DNA from: a bacterium
Lineage (GTDB): Bacteria; Bacillota_I; Bacilli_A; Izemoplasmatales; Hujiaoplasmataceae
Length of the DNA stretch: 46,311 bases
NCBI GenBank assembly: GCA_030684695.1
Contig: JAUXXX010000080.1
Coordinates: 1-46,311, forward strand
Direction: 5' to 3'
The number at the start of each line of letters is the position of its first letter. The first letter of the stretch is position 1. The notes beneath the pieces were generated by a model. That model worked only from the letters and a program-made list of their open reading frames with translations. It was not told where the DNA came from and searched no databases. Positions 34,241 to 44,810 of the stretch are shown here, piece by piece. The position numbers and the translations under genes are program-made.

Positions 34241-34300
34241 TCTTTCCTAAAAAAACATTGATTTTTAGCCAGAAATCTCGTAAAACACGACATTTTTGCC

Positions 34301-34330
34301 TTGACTTTTTACTCCCTTCTATTGTATAAT
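34301..34330 (+). promoter_or_regulatory. Promoter of rplK-rplA
   Basis: TTGACT (34301-34306), an 18-nt spacer and TATAAT (34325-34330). The transcript would start near 34337 and begin with the hairpin GTGCG-TTATA-CGCAC (34339-34353). Confidence 0.85.
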
Positions 34331-34359
34331 ATTTCAGCGTGCGTTATACGCACCTGAGA

Positions 34360-34384
34360 GTGGGAGGATAATTCCGTTAACCAC
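34360..34384 (+). promoter_or_regulatory. Putative L1-binding autoregulatory site in the rplK leader
   Basis: GTGG (34360-34363) pairs with CCAC (34381-34384) and GGA (34366-34368) with TCC (34373-34375), leaving an asymmetric GA / GTTAA internal loop. This mimics the L1 stalk of 23S rRNA (GGUGGGAG opposite AAAUACCAC) and is known from L1-controlled leaders. It lies upstream of the rplK ribosome binding site. Confidence 0.65.
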
Positions 34385-34410
34385 ATCACGAAAATAAGGA
34401 GGTGTCTTTC

Positions 34411-34836
34411 GTGGCAAGAGAAATTAAAACCGTTGTAAAACTGCAAATCGCAGGTGGAAAAGCAACACCAGCACCACCAATCGGGCCAGCACTTGGTCAA
34501 GCGGGGGCAAACATTCAACAATTTTGCGTACAATTTAATGATCGTACTAAAGAAATGGTTGGAAGCGTCATTCCTGTTGTTATTACTGTTTATGATGACC
34601 GTAGTTTTACGTTCATTACCAAAACCCCACCAGCAAGTGATTTACTAAAAAAAGCCTGCAATATTCAAAAGGGCGCAAGCAATTCGAAAAAGGATAAAGT
34701 CGCGACAATTACGCGTGCGAAACTACTCGAACTTGCAGCAGTTAAATTGCCTGACTTGAATGCGAATGATGTACAAGCTGCATCGCGTATTTTAGAAGGC
34801 TCAGCAAGAAACATGGGAATTGTCGTCGTAGACTAG
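34411..34836 (+). CDS. rplK: 50S ribosomal protein L11
   Basis: A 141-residue L11, the normal length, with [23 protein letters not shown] near the N-terminus, the [15 protein letters not shown] linker, and the C-terminal rRNA-binding domain ending in the segment [11 protein letters not shown]. It forms the GTPase-associated centre with L10 and L7/L12. The start is GTG at 34411; AAGGAGGTG lies 7 nt upstream, and an in-frame GTG inside that site (34402) is rejected. Confidence 0.97.
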   Translation: MAREIKTVVKLQIAGGKATPAPPIGPALGQAGANIQQFCVQFNDRTKEMVGSVIPVVITVYDDRSFTFITKTPPASDLLKKACNIQKGASNSKKDKVATITRAKLLELAAVKLPDLNANDVQAASRILEGSARNMGIVVVD

Positions 34837-34860
34837 CAATATAGTTGTCAATACAACTGT

Positions 34861-34893
34861 ATATGGGAGGAAATTTCCGCTAAAACCAGATAT
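34861..34893 (+). promoter_or_regulatory. Second putative L1-binding site, between rplK and rplA
   Basis: ATGGGAGGAAATTTCCGCTAAAACCA repeats the pattern of the rplK leader: TGG/CCA outer pairs (34864-34866, 34886-34888), GGA/TCC inner pairs, and an asymmetric GA / GCTAAAA loop. It ends just before the AGGAGG of rplA, so L1 binding could block its own translation. Confidence 0.6.
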
Positions 34894-34907
34894 AGGAGGA
34901 AAAAATC

Positions 34908-35588
34908 ATGGCAAAAAAAGGGAAAAAATTCTTAGCCGCCCAAGCCAAGGTAGAAAGCAACAAGAAGTACCCACTTCGCGAAGCAATCGAACTTGTCAAA
35001 GCGATTTCGTTTGAAAAATTCGACGCATCTGTCGAAGTTGCCCTCAATTTGAACCTTGACCCACGTAAAGCTGAACAAAACCTTCGTGGAGCACTTGTGC
35101 TTCCACATGGAACTGGGAAAGAAAAACGTGTATTGGTCTTCGCAAGAGGCGAAAAAGCCAAAGACGCTAAAGACGCTGGAGCTGACTTTGTTGGCGACGA
35201 CGACTTGATCGCGAAGATTACAGGTGGATGGTTCGAGTTTGACGTTGTAATTGCAACGCCAGATATGATGGGTACCATTGGTAAACTTGGTAGAGTATTA
35301 GGTCCAAAAGGTTTGATGCCAAACCCTAAAACCGGTACTGTTACAACAGACATTACCAAAGCGGTTTCAGAATCAAAAGGTGGAAAAATCACCTACCGCG
35401 TAGACAGAAACGGAAACATCCAAGCACTTGTTGGGAAGGTATCTTTTGAACCAGCACACTTGGAAACAAACATTAGAGCGGTCTTAGATGTTATTACCAA
35501 AGCCAAACCATCGACAGTCAAAGGCGTTTATATGAAAAACGCTGCGATTTCATCGACAATGGGCCCTGGTGTAGACATCATCGCTTAA
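34908..35588 (+). CDS. rplA: 50S ribosomal protein L1
   Basis: A 226-residue L1 with [34 protein letters not shown], the [25 protein letters not shown] signature, and the C-terminal [17 protein letters not shown]. It forms the mobile L1 stalk near the E site and is the usual repressor of the L11-L1 operon. TAGGAGG lies before the ATG. Confidence 0.97.
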   Translation: MAKKGKKFLAAQAKVESNKKYPLREAIELVKAISFEKFDASVEVALNLNLDPRKAEQNLRGALVLPHGTGKEKRVLVFARGEKAKDAKDAGADFVGDDDLIAKITGGWFEFDVVIATPDMMGTIGKLGRVLGPKGLMPNPKTGTVTTDITKAVSESKGGKITYRVDRNGNIQALVGKVSFEPAHLETNIRAVLDVITKAKPSTVKGVYMKNAAISSTMGPGVDIIA

Positions 35589-35616
35589 CAACTGAATCAA
35601 CTCACAGCTTTTTCGA

Positions 35617-35713
35617 AGACAGTAGGTGCATGAGCTTAATTTCCTACCGAGAATGAAGTTGGTAACCCTAACAGGTTCCCCTCTTTTTCTTCGAAGAAGA
35701 GGGTTTCTTTTTT
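35617..35713 (+). promoter_or_regulatory. L10 leader RNA with terminator hairpin
   Basis: AGACAGTAGGTGC...TTTCCTACCGAGAATGAA (35617-35657) has the GTAGG/CCTAC stem with the CCGAGAAUGA-type kink region of the L10 leader found before rplJ in Bacillota. It is bound by L10(L12)4. Downstream, CCCTCT (35679-35684) pairs with AGAGGG (35698-35703), followed by TTTCTTTTTT: a terminator. Together they suggest attenuation control of rplJ-rplL. Assigned by pattern; no covariance search was run. Confidence 0.75.
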
Positions 35714-35737
35714 CACAAATTTATAGGAGGTGTAGCA

Positions 35738-36235
35738 ATGTCCAACACTCAAATCATTGCGGCTAAGCAAGAAGAAGTACAAGTTATTCAAGCCAAGATG
35801 CAACAAGCAAAAGCTGTTCTCATTGCCGAATACCGTGGATTAACCGTTCAAAAGACTGAAGAACTTCGTCGTCTTCTTCGTAAAGAAGGATGCGAACTAC
35901 TCGTTGCTAAGAATAATTTAGTTGCTAGAGCAGCTAATAATCTTGGATATACGTCGTTAGAAGCAGAATTAGTCGGACCAAACGGCATCGTATTCGCTAT
36001 GAAAGAATCCGTTTCTGCAGCAAAAGTATTAATCGATTTCACCCGGAAGAACCCAAAGTTATTGGTAAAAGCTGGTTATGTAGACGGCGACTTCTACAAC
36101 AAAGATGAAATTAGACAAATCGCAGGTATGCCTTCACGTCAAGTGCTACTTACGATGCTCGCAAGCACTTTACTCGCTCCACTGCAACAACTCGCAATTG
36201 GTCTTGACTTAATTGCAAACAAAGAAAACAATTAA
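35738..36235 (+). CDS. rplJ: 50S ribosomal protein L10
   Basis: A 165-residue L10 with KAVLIAEYRGLTVQKTEELRRLLRKEG near the N-terminus and the C-terminal helix LLAPLQQLAIGLDLIANKE that binds L7/L12 dimers. It anchors the ribosomal stalk to 23S rRNA. AGGAGGTG precedes the ATG. rplL starts 21 nt after the stop. Confidence 0.96.
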   Translation: MSNTQIIAAKQEEVQVIQAKMQQAKAVLIAEYRGLTVQKTEELRRLLRKEGCELLVAKNNLVARAANNLGYTSLEAELVGPNGIVFAMKESVSAAKVLIDFTRKNPKLLVKAGYVDGDFYNKDEIRQIAGMPSRQVLLTMLASTLLAPLQQLAIGLDLIANKENN

Positions 36236-36256
36236 TCTATATTGGAGGAAATGAAA

Positions 36257-36634
36257 ATGGCAAAAATTACCGTAGAACAATTTATCGAATCTTTAAAAGA
36301 AATGACAATCCTCGAAGTAAAAGCATTCATCGATGCGATGAAAGCTGAATTCGGTGTTGATCCATCCGCTGTAGGCGCTGCTCCAGCTGCTGCTGCTGCT
36401 GTTGTTGAAGAAGAACAAGGTCCAAAAGAAGTAAGTGTTATTCTTACATCTGTTGGTCAAAGCAAAGTTGCAGTTATCAAAGTTGTTCGTGAAATAACAG
36501 GCCTTGGCTTGATTGAAGCGAAAAACCTAGTAGACGCTGCTCCAAAAGCAATCAAAGAAAAAATTAAAGAAGAAGACGCTAAAGAAATCGCGAAGAAGCT
36601 TACTGAAGCTGGCGCAACAGTCGAAATTAAGTAA
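36257..36634 (+). CDS. rplL: 50S ribosomal protein L7/L12
   Basis: A 125-residue stalk protein. The N-terminal dimerisation domain (TVEQFIESLKEMTILEVKAFIDAM) is followed by an Ala-rich hinge (GAAPAAAAAVVEEE) and the factor-binding domain (KVAVIKVVREITGLGLIEAKNLVDAAPKAIKE). The ATG at 36257 (MAKITVEQF) matches the family start; GGAGG lies upstream. In-frame TTG 36242 and ATG 36251 overlap that site and are less likely. Confidence 0.97.
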   Translation: MAKITVEQFIESLKEMTILEVKAFIDAMKAEFGVDPSAVGAAPAAAAAVVEEEQGPKEVSVILTSVGQSKVAVIKVVREITGLGLIEAKNLVDAAPKAIKEKIKEEDAKEIAKKLTEAGATVEIK

Positions 36635-36652
36635 TTTAACGTTTGAACGACT

Positions 36653-36677
36653 AAACCTGAGATTGTCTCAGGTTTTT
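36653..36677 (+). terminator. Terminator after rplL
   Basis: AAACCTGAGA-TTG-TCTCAGGTTT, a 10-bp stem with two more T before GCC. The T run is short, so partial readthrough into the downstream methyltransferase gene is likely. Confidence 0.65.
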
Positions 36678-36699
36678 GCCGTTTAAAGGAGGTAACTGA

Positions 36700-37284
36700 T
36701 TGAGCCATTACTTTAGCAAAAATCAAAGTGAAACACAGTCAAAACCAAAGCGTGTTTCGTTTTTTATCGGAAATGACCGTTTTGAGTTTACTACCGACAG
36801 TGGCGTGTTTTCAAAGCAAGGTCTTGATTTTGGTTCAAGACTTTTACTTGAATCCATCGAAACAAGACCTTCTGACAAAGTACTTGATTTGGGATGTGGA
36901 TATGGTCCCATTGGAATTGCACTCCAAAAAAAGTACCAATCAATGGTATGGATGTCTGATGTGAACCAGCGAGCACTTGAGTTAACCACCATGAATGCCG
37001 TACATTTGAAAGCAGCTGTCCAAGTTATTGAATCAGATGGATTTAATAGCATAGACGGTCTTTTTGATGTGATTGTATCCAATCCTCCGATTCGAGCTGG
37101 GAAACAAGTGATGTACCAGTTGTTTCGTGATGCCCAAAAGCATTTACTAGAGGGTGGAAGATTTGTGATTGTTATCCGAAAAGATCAAGGTGCTGAAAGT
37201 GCTTATAAGGAATTATTGACATACTTTCAGAATGTGTCAATCATTGCAAAGAAGTCAGGATATTTTATCATTGAATGTCAGTAG
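36700..37284 (+). CDS. Class I SAM-dependent methyltransferase (YbxB / RsmC-like)
   Basis: A 194-residue methyltransferase with motif I VLDLGCGYGPIGIAL and the catalytic tetrapeptide in VSNPPIRAGK, typical of small N-methyltransferases related to RsmC (16S rRNA guanine-N2). The position between rplL and rpoB matches B. subtilis ybxB. The start is TTG at 36700 with AAAGGAGG about 8 nt upstream. The rRNA substrate is an inference from the family. Confidence 0.88.
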   Translation: MSHYFSKNQSETQSKPKRVSFFIGNDRFEFTTDSGVFSKQGLDFGSRLLLESIETRPSDKVLDLGCGYGPIGIALQKKYQSMVWMSDVNQRALELTTMNAVHLKAAVQVIESDGFNSIDGLFDVIVSNPPIRAGKQVMYQLFRDAQKHLLEGGRFVIVIRKDQGAESAYKELLTYFQNVSIIAKKSGYFIIECQ

Positions 37285-37287
37285 CAA

Positions 37288-37316
37288 TTGACATATTGAC
37301 TGTATTATGATAAAAT
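37288..37316 (+). promoter_or_regulatory. Promoter of rpoBC
   Basis: TTGACA (37288-37293), a 17-nt spacer and TAAAAT (37311-37316), with TGA giving an extended -10. It starts 4 nt after the methyltransferase stop. Confidence 0.85.
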
Positions 37317-37320
37317 TGTT

Positions 37321-37344
37321 AAATGCGATAGAATGCGCATTTTT
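37321..37344 (+). promoter_or_regulatory. 5'-terminal hairpin of the rpoBC transcript
   Basis: AAATGCG (37321-37327) pairs with CGCATTT (37336-37342), followed by more T. It lies almost at the predicted transcription start, so it could stabilise the mRNA or act as an early attenuator. Which one cannot be told. Confidence 0.4.
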
Positions 37345-37403
37345 GCGTTGTATACGTTTTATTGGTTTCAAATGTACCTACATTGAATAATTGGGGTGAT
37401 TTT

Positions 37404-40400
37404 GTGGATTTTAAAACAGTGCAATACGGAAAGAAACGTGAACGGAGAAATTACTCTCGCGTAAAATCAAACGTTGAACTTCCGGATCTGGTCGAGGTGC
37501 AAACGTCTTCCTTTGAATGGTTCGTCCAAACGGGACTCAAGGAATTGTTTGAAGACATCTCACCAATCACCAATTTTACCGAAAACTTAGAACTATATTT
37601 TGGGGATTACGAACTCGGAGAACCAAAGTATACCGTTCTAGAATGCAAGGAGAAGGATGTCACTTATTCACGACCACTTCGGGTTTCTGTTCGTTTAAGA
37701 AACAAAGAAACCATCGATCGTGAAACAGGCGAAGAAATCATTAAAGATTCTGTCAAAGAGCAAAAGATCTTCATGGGTGATATTCCAGTAATGAGCCCTG
37801 TTGGTACTTTCATCATCAACGGATCTGAACGGGTTATCGTTAGCCAAATTGTTCGCTCTGCTGGTGTATTTTATGCTGTTGACACAGATAAAAAAACATT
37901 GCAACGTCGCTATCTTGGCCAAGTCATCCCGACTCGTGGCGCGTGGTTAGAATATGAAATCGGCTCAAAAGATTTACTATATGCAAAAATCGACCGCTCG
38001 AAGAAGATCTATCTTTCGACCATGATTAAGGCACTTGGCTTTTCTACAAATGAACAAATTGTAGAACTTTTTGGTCATTCGGATTTGTTAATGAATACCA
38101 TTGAGAAGGATTTAACAAAAAATTCTGAAGAGGCTATGAAAGAAGTGTATGCAAAGATCCGTCAAGGAGAAACCGCAACTGCTGATGGAGCTCGAAATTT
38201 CTTTGTTTCTAGACTCTTTGATGAAAAACGATATGATTTGGCTGAAGTTGGCCGTTTTAAGGTAAATCAAAAATTGGATGTTGTGATTCGTATCAATCAG
38301 CTTCTCGACAAAGGAACAGATGTATATTTTGCTCATGATATCGTCGATCCTTACACGGGTGAAGTTCTTTTTGCTGCGCACAAACGAATCAATGAACACG
38401 ATATGGAATTAATCAGTAAGAATCGTTCTTTACTGTTAAAACAAGTTCGTTTTGATCAATCCTTAGAAGAAGAATTGGCTTTATTGCTCGATCGTCAAGC
38501 AAGAGGAGAAATCTCTGCAGATCCTTTGAAAGATCAATTTGTTGAATCTGTAGTTAAGGATTGCTTTGTCGAAATCATTGATGTGAAATTCACTGAAGCT
38601 GAAGATGCTGATGTGATTCGTTTGATTGGAAACAATTCGAGTGAACTTCGTTCTCATATCACTACCTCAGATATCATTGCTTCTATTTCTTACTACTTAA
38701 ACCTATTTGATAAAATCGGGGCACTTGACGATATTGACCATCTTGGGAATCGTCGATTACGCTTGATTGGTGAACTACTTAAAAACCAATTCCGTATCGG
38801 TTTAGCAAAAATGGAAAAAAACGTGAAAGACCGAATGTCAACCAAGGATTTGAAGGAAATGACACCTCAAAACCTGATTAACATTCGTCCTTTAACATCC
38901 TCTTTAAAAGAATTCTTTGGTTCAAGCCAATTGTCTCAATTCATGCAACAAACCAATCCGCTTGATGAAATTACTCACAAACGTAGAATCTCTGCTCTAG
39001 GACCTGGTGGGTTAACCAGAGACCGTGCCGGATTTGAAGTTCGTGACGTTCATCAATCCCATTATGGTCGTATTTGCCCTATCGAAACACCGGAAGGACA
39101 AAACATTGGACTAATTAATTCATTGGCTTGTTATGTAAAAGTCAATAAATATGGATTTATGGAAACTCCTTATCTAAAAATCAATCAAGAAACCGGAATT
39201 GTTACCGACGAAATCGTCTACATGACTGCCGATGACGAACAAACGCATGTCATTGCACAAGCAAACGTTACCTTAAATGATGATCGTAAGATTCAAGAAG
39301 ATAGAGTTGTTGCTCGTCAATTTGGGGAAACCAAAATGTTTGATAGAGAACAATGCGATTATATGGACGTTAGTCCTAAACAAATTGTCTCGATTTCAAC
39401 CGCTTGTATTCCTTTCTTAGAGCATGATGATGCCAACCGTGCCTTGATGGGTGCGAACATGCAACGTCAAGCAATCCCATTATTAAAACCGGAAGCTCCT
39501 TTTGTAGGAACCGGCATTGAATATAAGACTGCTCATGACTCCGGTACTTGTTTGTTAGCTGAACATGATGGGGTTGTTGAATTTGTTGATGGATTCCAAG
39601 TTAAAGTCCGCCGTAACGACGGAGTATTAAATACATACGCACTAGGAAAGTTTATGAGAAGTAACCAAGGTACTTGCATCAACCAAACTCCAATCGTGGC
39701 ATTGGGTGAAGCAGTATTCAAGGGCGATATCTTAGCAGATGGACCTTCGATGGACCAAGGCGAGTTAGCTATTGGACGAAATGTCATCGTGGCATTTATG
39801 ACCTGGAATGGTTACAACTATGAAGATGCTGTCATTATGAATGAACGGTTGGTTCGTGAAGATGTCTACACGTCCATTCACATTGAAAAATATGAAATTG
39901 AAGCTCGTGACACCAAGCTAGGAAAAGAAGAAATTACCCGTGAAATCCCGAATGTTGGGGAAGATGGCCGGAAATATCTCGATGCTAAGGGAATCATCAT
40001 TCCTGGTGCTGAAGTCAAAGAAGGCGACATCCTTGTTGGGAAAGTTACTCCAAAGGGACAAACAGATCCTACACCAGAAGATCGCTTACTGTTAGCCATC
40101 TTCGGAGAAAAATCCCGCGAAGTGCGTGACACATCCTTACGTGTTCCACATGGTGGAGGAGGAATTGTTCATTCTGTCAAAGTCTTCTCAAGAGAAAACG
40201 ATGATGAACTCGCGCCTGGAGTCAATGAAGTAGTTCGCGTCTATATTGTCCAAAAACGGAAAATTTCCGAAGGAGACAAAATGGCAGGACGTCATGGAAA
40301 CAAAGGGGTTATTTCTAAGATTCTCCCCTCAGAAGATATGCCTTACATGGAAGACGGTACGCCTGTTGACATCATGTTAAACCCACTAGGGGTTCCTTCA

Positions 40401-41033
40401 CGGATGAACATCGGTCAAGTACTCGAAATCCATTTAGGAATGGCTGCTAAACGATTAGGACTTCATGTGGCTACTCCAGTCTTTGATGGCGTTGAACAAC
40501 GCGATCTAGAAGCCATTATGGCAGAAGCTGGCATGGCAAACGATGGAAAAATGGTCTTGTTTGATGGACGTACTGGTGAAAAATTTGATAACCGTGTTTC
40601 AGTTGGTGTCATGTATATGATCAAACTAGACCACATGGTTGATGATAAACTCCATGCAAGAAGCGTAGGACCATATACCTTAGTAACACAACAACCTATG
40701 GGTGGTAAAGCCCAAAATGGTGGACAACGGTTCGGGGAAATGGAAGTTTGGGCACTAGAAGCCTATGGTGCTGCTTATACATTGCAAGAAATGTTAACGG
40801 TAAAATCCGATGACATCATCGGCCGGAACAAAGTATTCCGTGCGATTGTCGATGGACAACCCATTCCAGATCCATCTTTACCAGAATCCTTCCGAGTATT
40901 AACCAGAGAATTACGTTCTTTGGGTATCTATGTGGAATTGATTTCCAGAGATACCGGATTAAATGAAGTAAATCGAAGTTTAGTGGATGACGAAACAGAA
41001 GACTATATTACCAAGTACGGGTTTCAATCTTAG
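37404..41033 (+). CDS. rpoB: RNA polymerase beta subunit
   Basis: A 1209-residue beta subunit. Recognisable parts run from the N-terminal [16 protein letters not shown], through the rifampicin-pocket region ([37 protein letters not shown]), to the C-terminal clamp contact ([32 protein letters not shown]). The pocket keeps the usual Q, D, H and S/A positions, so nothing points to rifampicin resistance. The GTG at 37404 follows GGGGTG at good spacing. The frame is open back to 37362, but that stretch lies in the leader. Confidence 0.96.
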   Translation: MDFKTVQYGKKRERRNYSRVKSNVELPDLVEVQTSSFEWFVQTGLKELFEDISPITNFTENLELYFGDYELGEPKYTVLECKEKDVTYSRPLRVSVRLRNKETIDRETGEEIIKDSVKEQKIFMGDIPVMSPVGTFIINGSERVIVSQIVRSAGVFYAVDTDKKTLQRRYLGQVIPTRGAWLEYEIGSKDLLYAKIDRSKKIYLSTMIKALGFSTNEQIVELFGHSDLLMNTIEKDLTKNSEEAMKEVYAKIRQGETATADGARNFFVSRLFDEKRYDLAEVGRFKVNQKLDVVIRINQLLDKGTDVYFAHDIVDPYTGEVLFAAHKRINEHDMELISKNRSLLLKQVRFDQSLEEELALLLDRQARGEISADPLKDQFVESVVKDCFVEIIDVKFTEAEDADVIRLIGNNSSELRSHITTSDIIASISYYLNLFDKIGALDDIDHLGNRRLRLIGELLKNQFRIGLAKMEKNVKDRMSTKDLKEMTPQNLINIRPLTSSLKEFFGSSQLSQFMQQTNPLDEITHKRRISALGPGGLTRDRAGFEVRDVHQSHYGRICPIETPEGQNIGLINSLACYVKVNKYGFMETPYLKINQETGIVTDEIVYMTADDEQTHVIAQANVTLNDDRKIQEDRVVARQFGETKMFDREQCDYMDVSPKQIVSISTACIPFLEHDDANRALMGANMQRQAIPLLKPEAPFVGTGIEYKTAHDSGTCLLAEHDGVVEFVDGFQVKVRRNDGVLNTYALGKFMRSNQGTCINQTPIVALGEAVFKGDILADGPSMDQGELAIGRNVIVAFMTWNGYNYEDAVIMNERLVREDVYTSIHIEKYEIEARDTKLGKEEITREIPNVGEDGRKYLDAKGIIIPGAEVKEGDILVGKVTPKGQTDPTPEDRLLLAIFGEKSREVRDTSLRVPHGGGGIVHSVKVFSRENDDELAPGVNEVVRVYIVQKRKISEGDKMAGRHGNKGVISKILPSEDMPYMEDGTPVDIMLNPLGVPSRMNIGQVLEIHLGMAAKRLGLHVATPVFDGVEQRDLEAIMAEAGMANDGKMVLFDGRTGEKFDNRVSVGVMYMIKLDHMVDDKLHARSVGPYTLVTQQPMGGKAQNGGQRFGEMEVWALEAYGAAYTLQEMLTVKSDDIIGRNKVFRAIVDGQPIPDPSLPESFRVLTRELRSLGIYVELISRDTGLNEVNRSLVDDETEDYITKYGFQS

Positions 41034-41053
41034 AAAGGGTGTGTGATTAATCG

Positions 41054-44000
41054 ATGAGTCAAAAATTCTCGCATCTTCGCATCCGGCTCGCATCTCCAGA
41101 AGAAATCCGAGGCTGGTCCCATGGCGAAGTGAAAAAGCACGAAACCATTAACTACCGCACGTTGAAACCGGAAAAAGACGGTCTGTTTTGTGAGGTCATT
41201 TTTGGACCAACCAAAGACTTCCAATGTGCCTGCTCCAACAAATCAAAACGTTCGACACATCCAGGAAAGAAATGCCCTGTTTGTGGAGTGGAATATACCG
41301 AAAGCAAAGTACGCCGTGAACGGATGGGTCATATTGAACTCGCCGCTCCTGTTGTCCATGCTTGGTACCTACGCAACTCCCCTTCTCGCTTAGCCACTCT
41401 TCTTGATATTAAATCCAAGGATTTAGAAGAAGTAGTATACTTAGCAAGTTACATCGTTGTCGATGCTGGGGATACGGAATTAAAAAATAAGCAAATCTTA
41501 TCTGAAGCAGACTACACACGTTACTACTTCGAACTTGGCAACCGTTTTAAAGCACAAACGGGTGCAGAAGCCATTAAGTACTTACTAAAACGTCTCGATT
41601 TAGAAAAAGAAACCGTTTCTTTACGTCGCGAATTAAAAACCGCTTCTAAACAACGTCGTGAAAAAATCATCAAACGTTTGAATGTGGTCGAAGCATTCAA
41701 AAACTCAGATAACAAACCGGAGTGGATGGTTTTAGATGTATTACCAGTCATACCACCGGATTTACGTCCAATGGTTCAATTAGACGGAGGTCGTTTTGCG
41801 ACCACCGACTTAAATGATTTGTATCGTCGGATTTTAAACCGAAACAATCGTTTGAAACGCCAATTTGAACAAGGTGCGCCTCATCTTATTACAAAAAATG
41901 AAAAACGGATGTTACAAGAAGCCGTGGATGCTTTGATTGATAACTCCAAACGTGGACGCAAAGTCGTTGTAGAACGTAATCGTGCACTAAAGAGCTTATC
42001 CGATATGCTTCGTGGGAAACAAGGACGTTTCCGTCAAAACTTACTGGGAAAACGCGTCGACTATTCTGGTCGAAGTGTTATCGTTGTTGGACCTGATTTG
42101 GAAATGTACCAATGTGGACTTCCTAAAGAAATGGCCATCATCTTATTTAAACCTTTCGTGATTCGTGAATTGATTTCACGTAATATTACTTCCAACATTC
42201 GTAGTGCAAAACGGTTGATTGAAACATTAGATGGCCGCATCTGGAACGTCTTAGAAGACGTGATCAGAGAGCATCCTGTATTGCTAAACCGTGCACCGAC
42301 GTTGCATCGCTTGGGAATTCAAGCCTTCGAACCAAAACTTGTCGAAGGAAAAGCAATTCGTCTTCATCCACTTGTAACCACTGCCTTCAATGCGGACTTC
42401 GATGGAGACCAAATGGCAGTTCACGTTCCATTATCGGAAGAAGCACAAGCAGAAGCACGGGTGTTAATGCTTGCTTCTAATAACATTTTGAATCCAAAAG
42501 ATGGAAAACCTGTTGTTACTCCTTCTCAAGACATGGTTCTAGGAAACTATTACCTTACTTTAGAACGTGGCGGAGAAATCGGAGAAGGATCTGTTTTTAA
42601 AGATCAAAATGAAGCAGTGATGGCGTATGAAAATAAACTCATTACATTACATTCCCGCATTGCCATTAAAGCTTCTGCCATCTCCAATCAAATGTCAGAA
42701 GATCTAAAAAATCATTATTTGATTACCACTTGTGGAAAAATCATTTTCAATACGATTTTACCAACCTCATTCCCCTACTTAAACGAACCAGAAGAAATCA
42801 ACTTAACGAAAGAAACCCCAAGAAAATTCTTCTTGGCACCCGGAACGGATATCAAGGCAGCGATTAAATCCATGCCTTTAGCAAAACCGTTCCCTAAAAA
42901 GTTCCTTTCCTTAATCATTGCTCAAATCTTTAGTCGCTACAAAATCAATGAAACATCCAAAATGTTGGATAAAATGAAAAACATTGGTTTTAAATACTCC
43001 ACGATTGCTGGTCTTACCATTGCGGCTTCAGACGTTACTGTCTATTCCAAAAAACATGAAGTACTTAAACTTCATGAAGATGCGGTCGATAATATCGCTG
43101 AAATGTATCAACTTGGATTACTTACCAACAAAGAACGCTCCGCCTTGGTCATTAATGAGTGGAAAAAAGCCAAAGATGAAATCCAAGAAGGCTTAAAAGA
43201 TGAATTAAAATTTGATAACCACATCCGGATGATGTCTGATTCTGGAGCGCGTGGTAACATCTCCAACTTCACCCAATTAGCTGGGATGCGAGGATTGATG
43301 GCCAACCCTTCTGGGGGCGTTATCGAATTGCCCATTAAAGCTTCCTTCCGCGAAGGTTTAACCATGTCTGAATTCTTCATCTCCACCCATGGTGCGAGAA
43401 AAGGTTCTACGGACACCGCGTTAAAAACCGCTGAATCTGGTTATTTGACTCGTCGTCTTGTGGACGTGTCACAAGATGTTGTCATTACCGAAGAAGATTG
43501 CGGCACCGATAAAGGTGTCCGGACAATGACTCTAAAAGACGAACGTGATGGAAAAACAATTGAACGTTTAGGAGAACGTCTTCGCGGACGTTATGCCGCA
43601 ACAGATCTTGTGAATCCAATGACCGGTGAAATCGTAGTCTTCAAGAGCAAATACATCTCAGAAGCAGATGCAAATCTGTTGGGGGATGCATACCTTGAAG
43701 CTGAAGAAGCTGCTTTAGTCACAAACAAACCATTACAAGATTCTGATTATCCAATGGTTCGTACTGCCTTAACTTGCCAATCCAAAGTTGGTATTTGCCG
43801 GAAATGCTATGGTCAAAACTTAGCAACTGGTGATAAAGCGGAAGTAGGAGAATCGGTTGGTACCATCGCTGCTCAGTCCATTGGGGAACCTGGAACGCAA
43901 TTAACCATGAGAACCTTCCATACTGGAGGGGTTGCTGGAGATGACATCACCCAAGGTCTACCTCGGGTTCAGGAGTTATTCGAAGCACGAACTTCCAAAG

Positions 44001-44704
44001 GAGAGTCCATTATTTCCGAAATCAATGGTAGTGTCAGTGATATCGTACCAGTGGAAGAACGCTACATCATCACCATCACCAACGGTATTGAAACAAAGAA
44101 ATACGAAACCAATTCCAACGTTCAACCCCTCGTTAAAAAAGGCGAAGATGTTCATGCAGGTCGCCAATTAACAGAAGGATCCATCGATCCCAAAAAATTG
44201 CTTCGAGTTACCGATATGGAAACCGTTCAAGAGTACATCTTGAAGGAAGTTCAAAAGGTATATCGTTCGCAAGGTGTTGATATTTCTGATAAGCATATCG
44301 AGATTATCGTACGTCAAATGACAAGACGTCTAAACATTATCCTAGAAGGTGACACGGATTTGTTACCAGGAAGTCAAATTTCTGTACAAGAATTCATCGA
44401 AGCCAATCGTCAAATCCTGCTGGATGGAAAACGTCCTGCGATTGCCAAACCAGTATTGCTTGGAATCACCAAAGCATCTCTTAGAAGTGATTCCTTCTTA
44501 TCCGCTGCTTCTTTCCAAGAAACTACTCGTGTGTTAACCGATGCCGCCATTCGTGGCAAAATCGATCCACTTTTAGGGTTGAAGGAAAACGTGATTATCG
44601 GTGGGCTCATTCCCGCCGGAACTGGAATCTTACGACACACTTCGCTTGAGTACGAAGTTCCAGAAACAGACGAAGAAGATCTTTACGCTGATTTCGAAGA
44701 ATAA
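41054..44704 (+). CDS. rpoC: RNA polymerase beta' subunit
   Basis: A 1216-residue beta' subunit. The N-terminal zinc ribbon is CACS...KCPVCGVEY, the catalytic loop is [12 protein letters not shown] with the three metal-binding Asp, and the second zinc site is CGTD...[13 protein letters not shown]. The trigger-loop region is [41 protein letters not shown], and the C-terminal [17 protein letters not shown]. It starts 20 nt after rpoB. The length matches Bacillota beta' (about 1200). Confidence 0.97.
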   Translation: MSQKFSHLRIRLASPEEIRGWSHGEVKKHETINYRTLKPEKDGLFCEVIFGPTKDFQCACSNKSKRSTHPGKKCPVCGVEYTESKVRRERMGHIELAAPVVHAWYLRNSPSRLATLLDIKSKDLEEVVYLASYIVVDAGDTELKNKQILSEADYTRYYFELGNRFKAQTGAEAIKYLLKRLDLEKETVSLRRELKTASKQRREKIIKRLNVVEAFKNSDNKPEWMVLDVLPVIPPDLRPMVQLDGGRFATTDLNDLYRRILNRNNRLKRQFEQGAPHLITKNEKRMLQEAVDALIDNSKRGRKVVVERNRALKSLSDMLRGKQGRFRQNLLGKRVDYSGRSVIVVGPDLEMYQCGLPKEMAIILFKPFVIRELISRNITSNIRSAKRLIETLDGRIWNVLEDVIREHPVLLNRAPTLHRLGIQAFEPKLVEGKAIRLHPLVTTAFNADFDGDQMAVHVPLSEEAQAEARVLMLASNNILNPKDGKPVVTPSQDMVLGNYYLTLERGGEIGEGSVFKDQNEAVMAYENKLITLHSRIAIKASAISNQMSEDLKNHYLITTCGKIIFNTILPTSFPYLNEPEEINLTKETPRKFFLAPGTDIKAAIKSMPLAKPFPKKFLSLIIAQIFSRYKINETSKMLDKMKNIGFKYSTIAGLTIAASDVTVYSKKHEVLKLHEDAVDNIAEMYQLGLLTNKERSALVINEWKKAKDEIQEGLKDELKFDNHIRMMSDSGARGNISNFTQLAGMRGLMANPSGGVIELPIKASFREGLTMSEFFISTHGARKGSTDTALKTAESGYLTRRLVDVSQDVVITEEDCGTDKGVRTMTLKDERDGKTIERLGERLRGRYAATDLVNPMTGEIVVFKSKYISEADANLLGDAYLEAEEAALVTNKPLQDSDYPMVRTALTCQSKVGICRKCYGQNLATGDKAEVGESVGTIAAQSIGEPGTQLTMRTFHTGGVAGDDITQGLPRVQELFEARTSKGESIISEINGSVSDIVPVEERYIITITNGIETKKYETNSNVQPLVKKGEDVHAGRQLTEGSIDPKKLLRVTDMETVQEYILKEVQKVYRSQGVDISDKHIEIIVRQMTRRLNIILEGDTDLLPGSQISVQEFIEANRQILLDGKRPAIAKPVLLGITKASLRSDSFLSAASFQETTRVLTDAAIRGKIDPLLGLKENVIIGGLIPAGTGILRHTSLEYEVPETDEEDLYADFEE

Positions 44705-44712
44705 ATTACAAG

Positions 44713-44737
44713 CGACCATCTCCGGATGGTCGTTTTT
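44713..44737 (+). terminator. Terminator of rpoBC
   Basis: CGACCATC-TCCG-GATGGTCG with five T, starting 8 nt after the rpoC stop. Confidence 0.9.
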
Positions 44738-44760
44738 CTATTCAGAAATGGGGTATCATC

Positions 44761-44789
44761 TTGCAAAAAGCGATGTTTTTTGATACAAT
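44761..44789 (+). promoter_or_regulatory. Promoter of the alcohol dehydrogenase gene
   Basis: TTGCAA (44761-44766), a 17-nt spacer and TACAAT (44784-44789), with TGA giving an extended -10. Confidence 0.75.
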
Positions 44790-44810
44790 TTTACAAACGA
44801 GGTGATCCAT

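Noticed and set aside
34247-34289. A/T hairpins after the second MacB-like gene as its terminator
   Set aside because: CTAAAAA/TTTTTAG has no following T run and the next TCGT/ACGA stem is only four base pairs; neither supports a confident call.
34880-35392. 170-codon minus-strand open frame
   Set aside because: It is antisense to rplA, an unambiguous L1 gene; long antisense frames arise from its codon bias.
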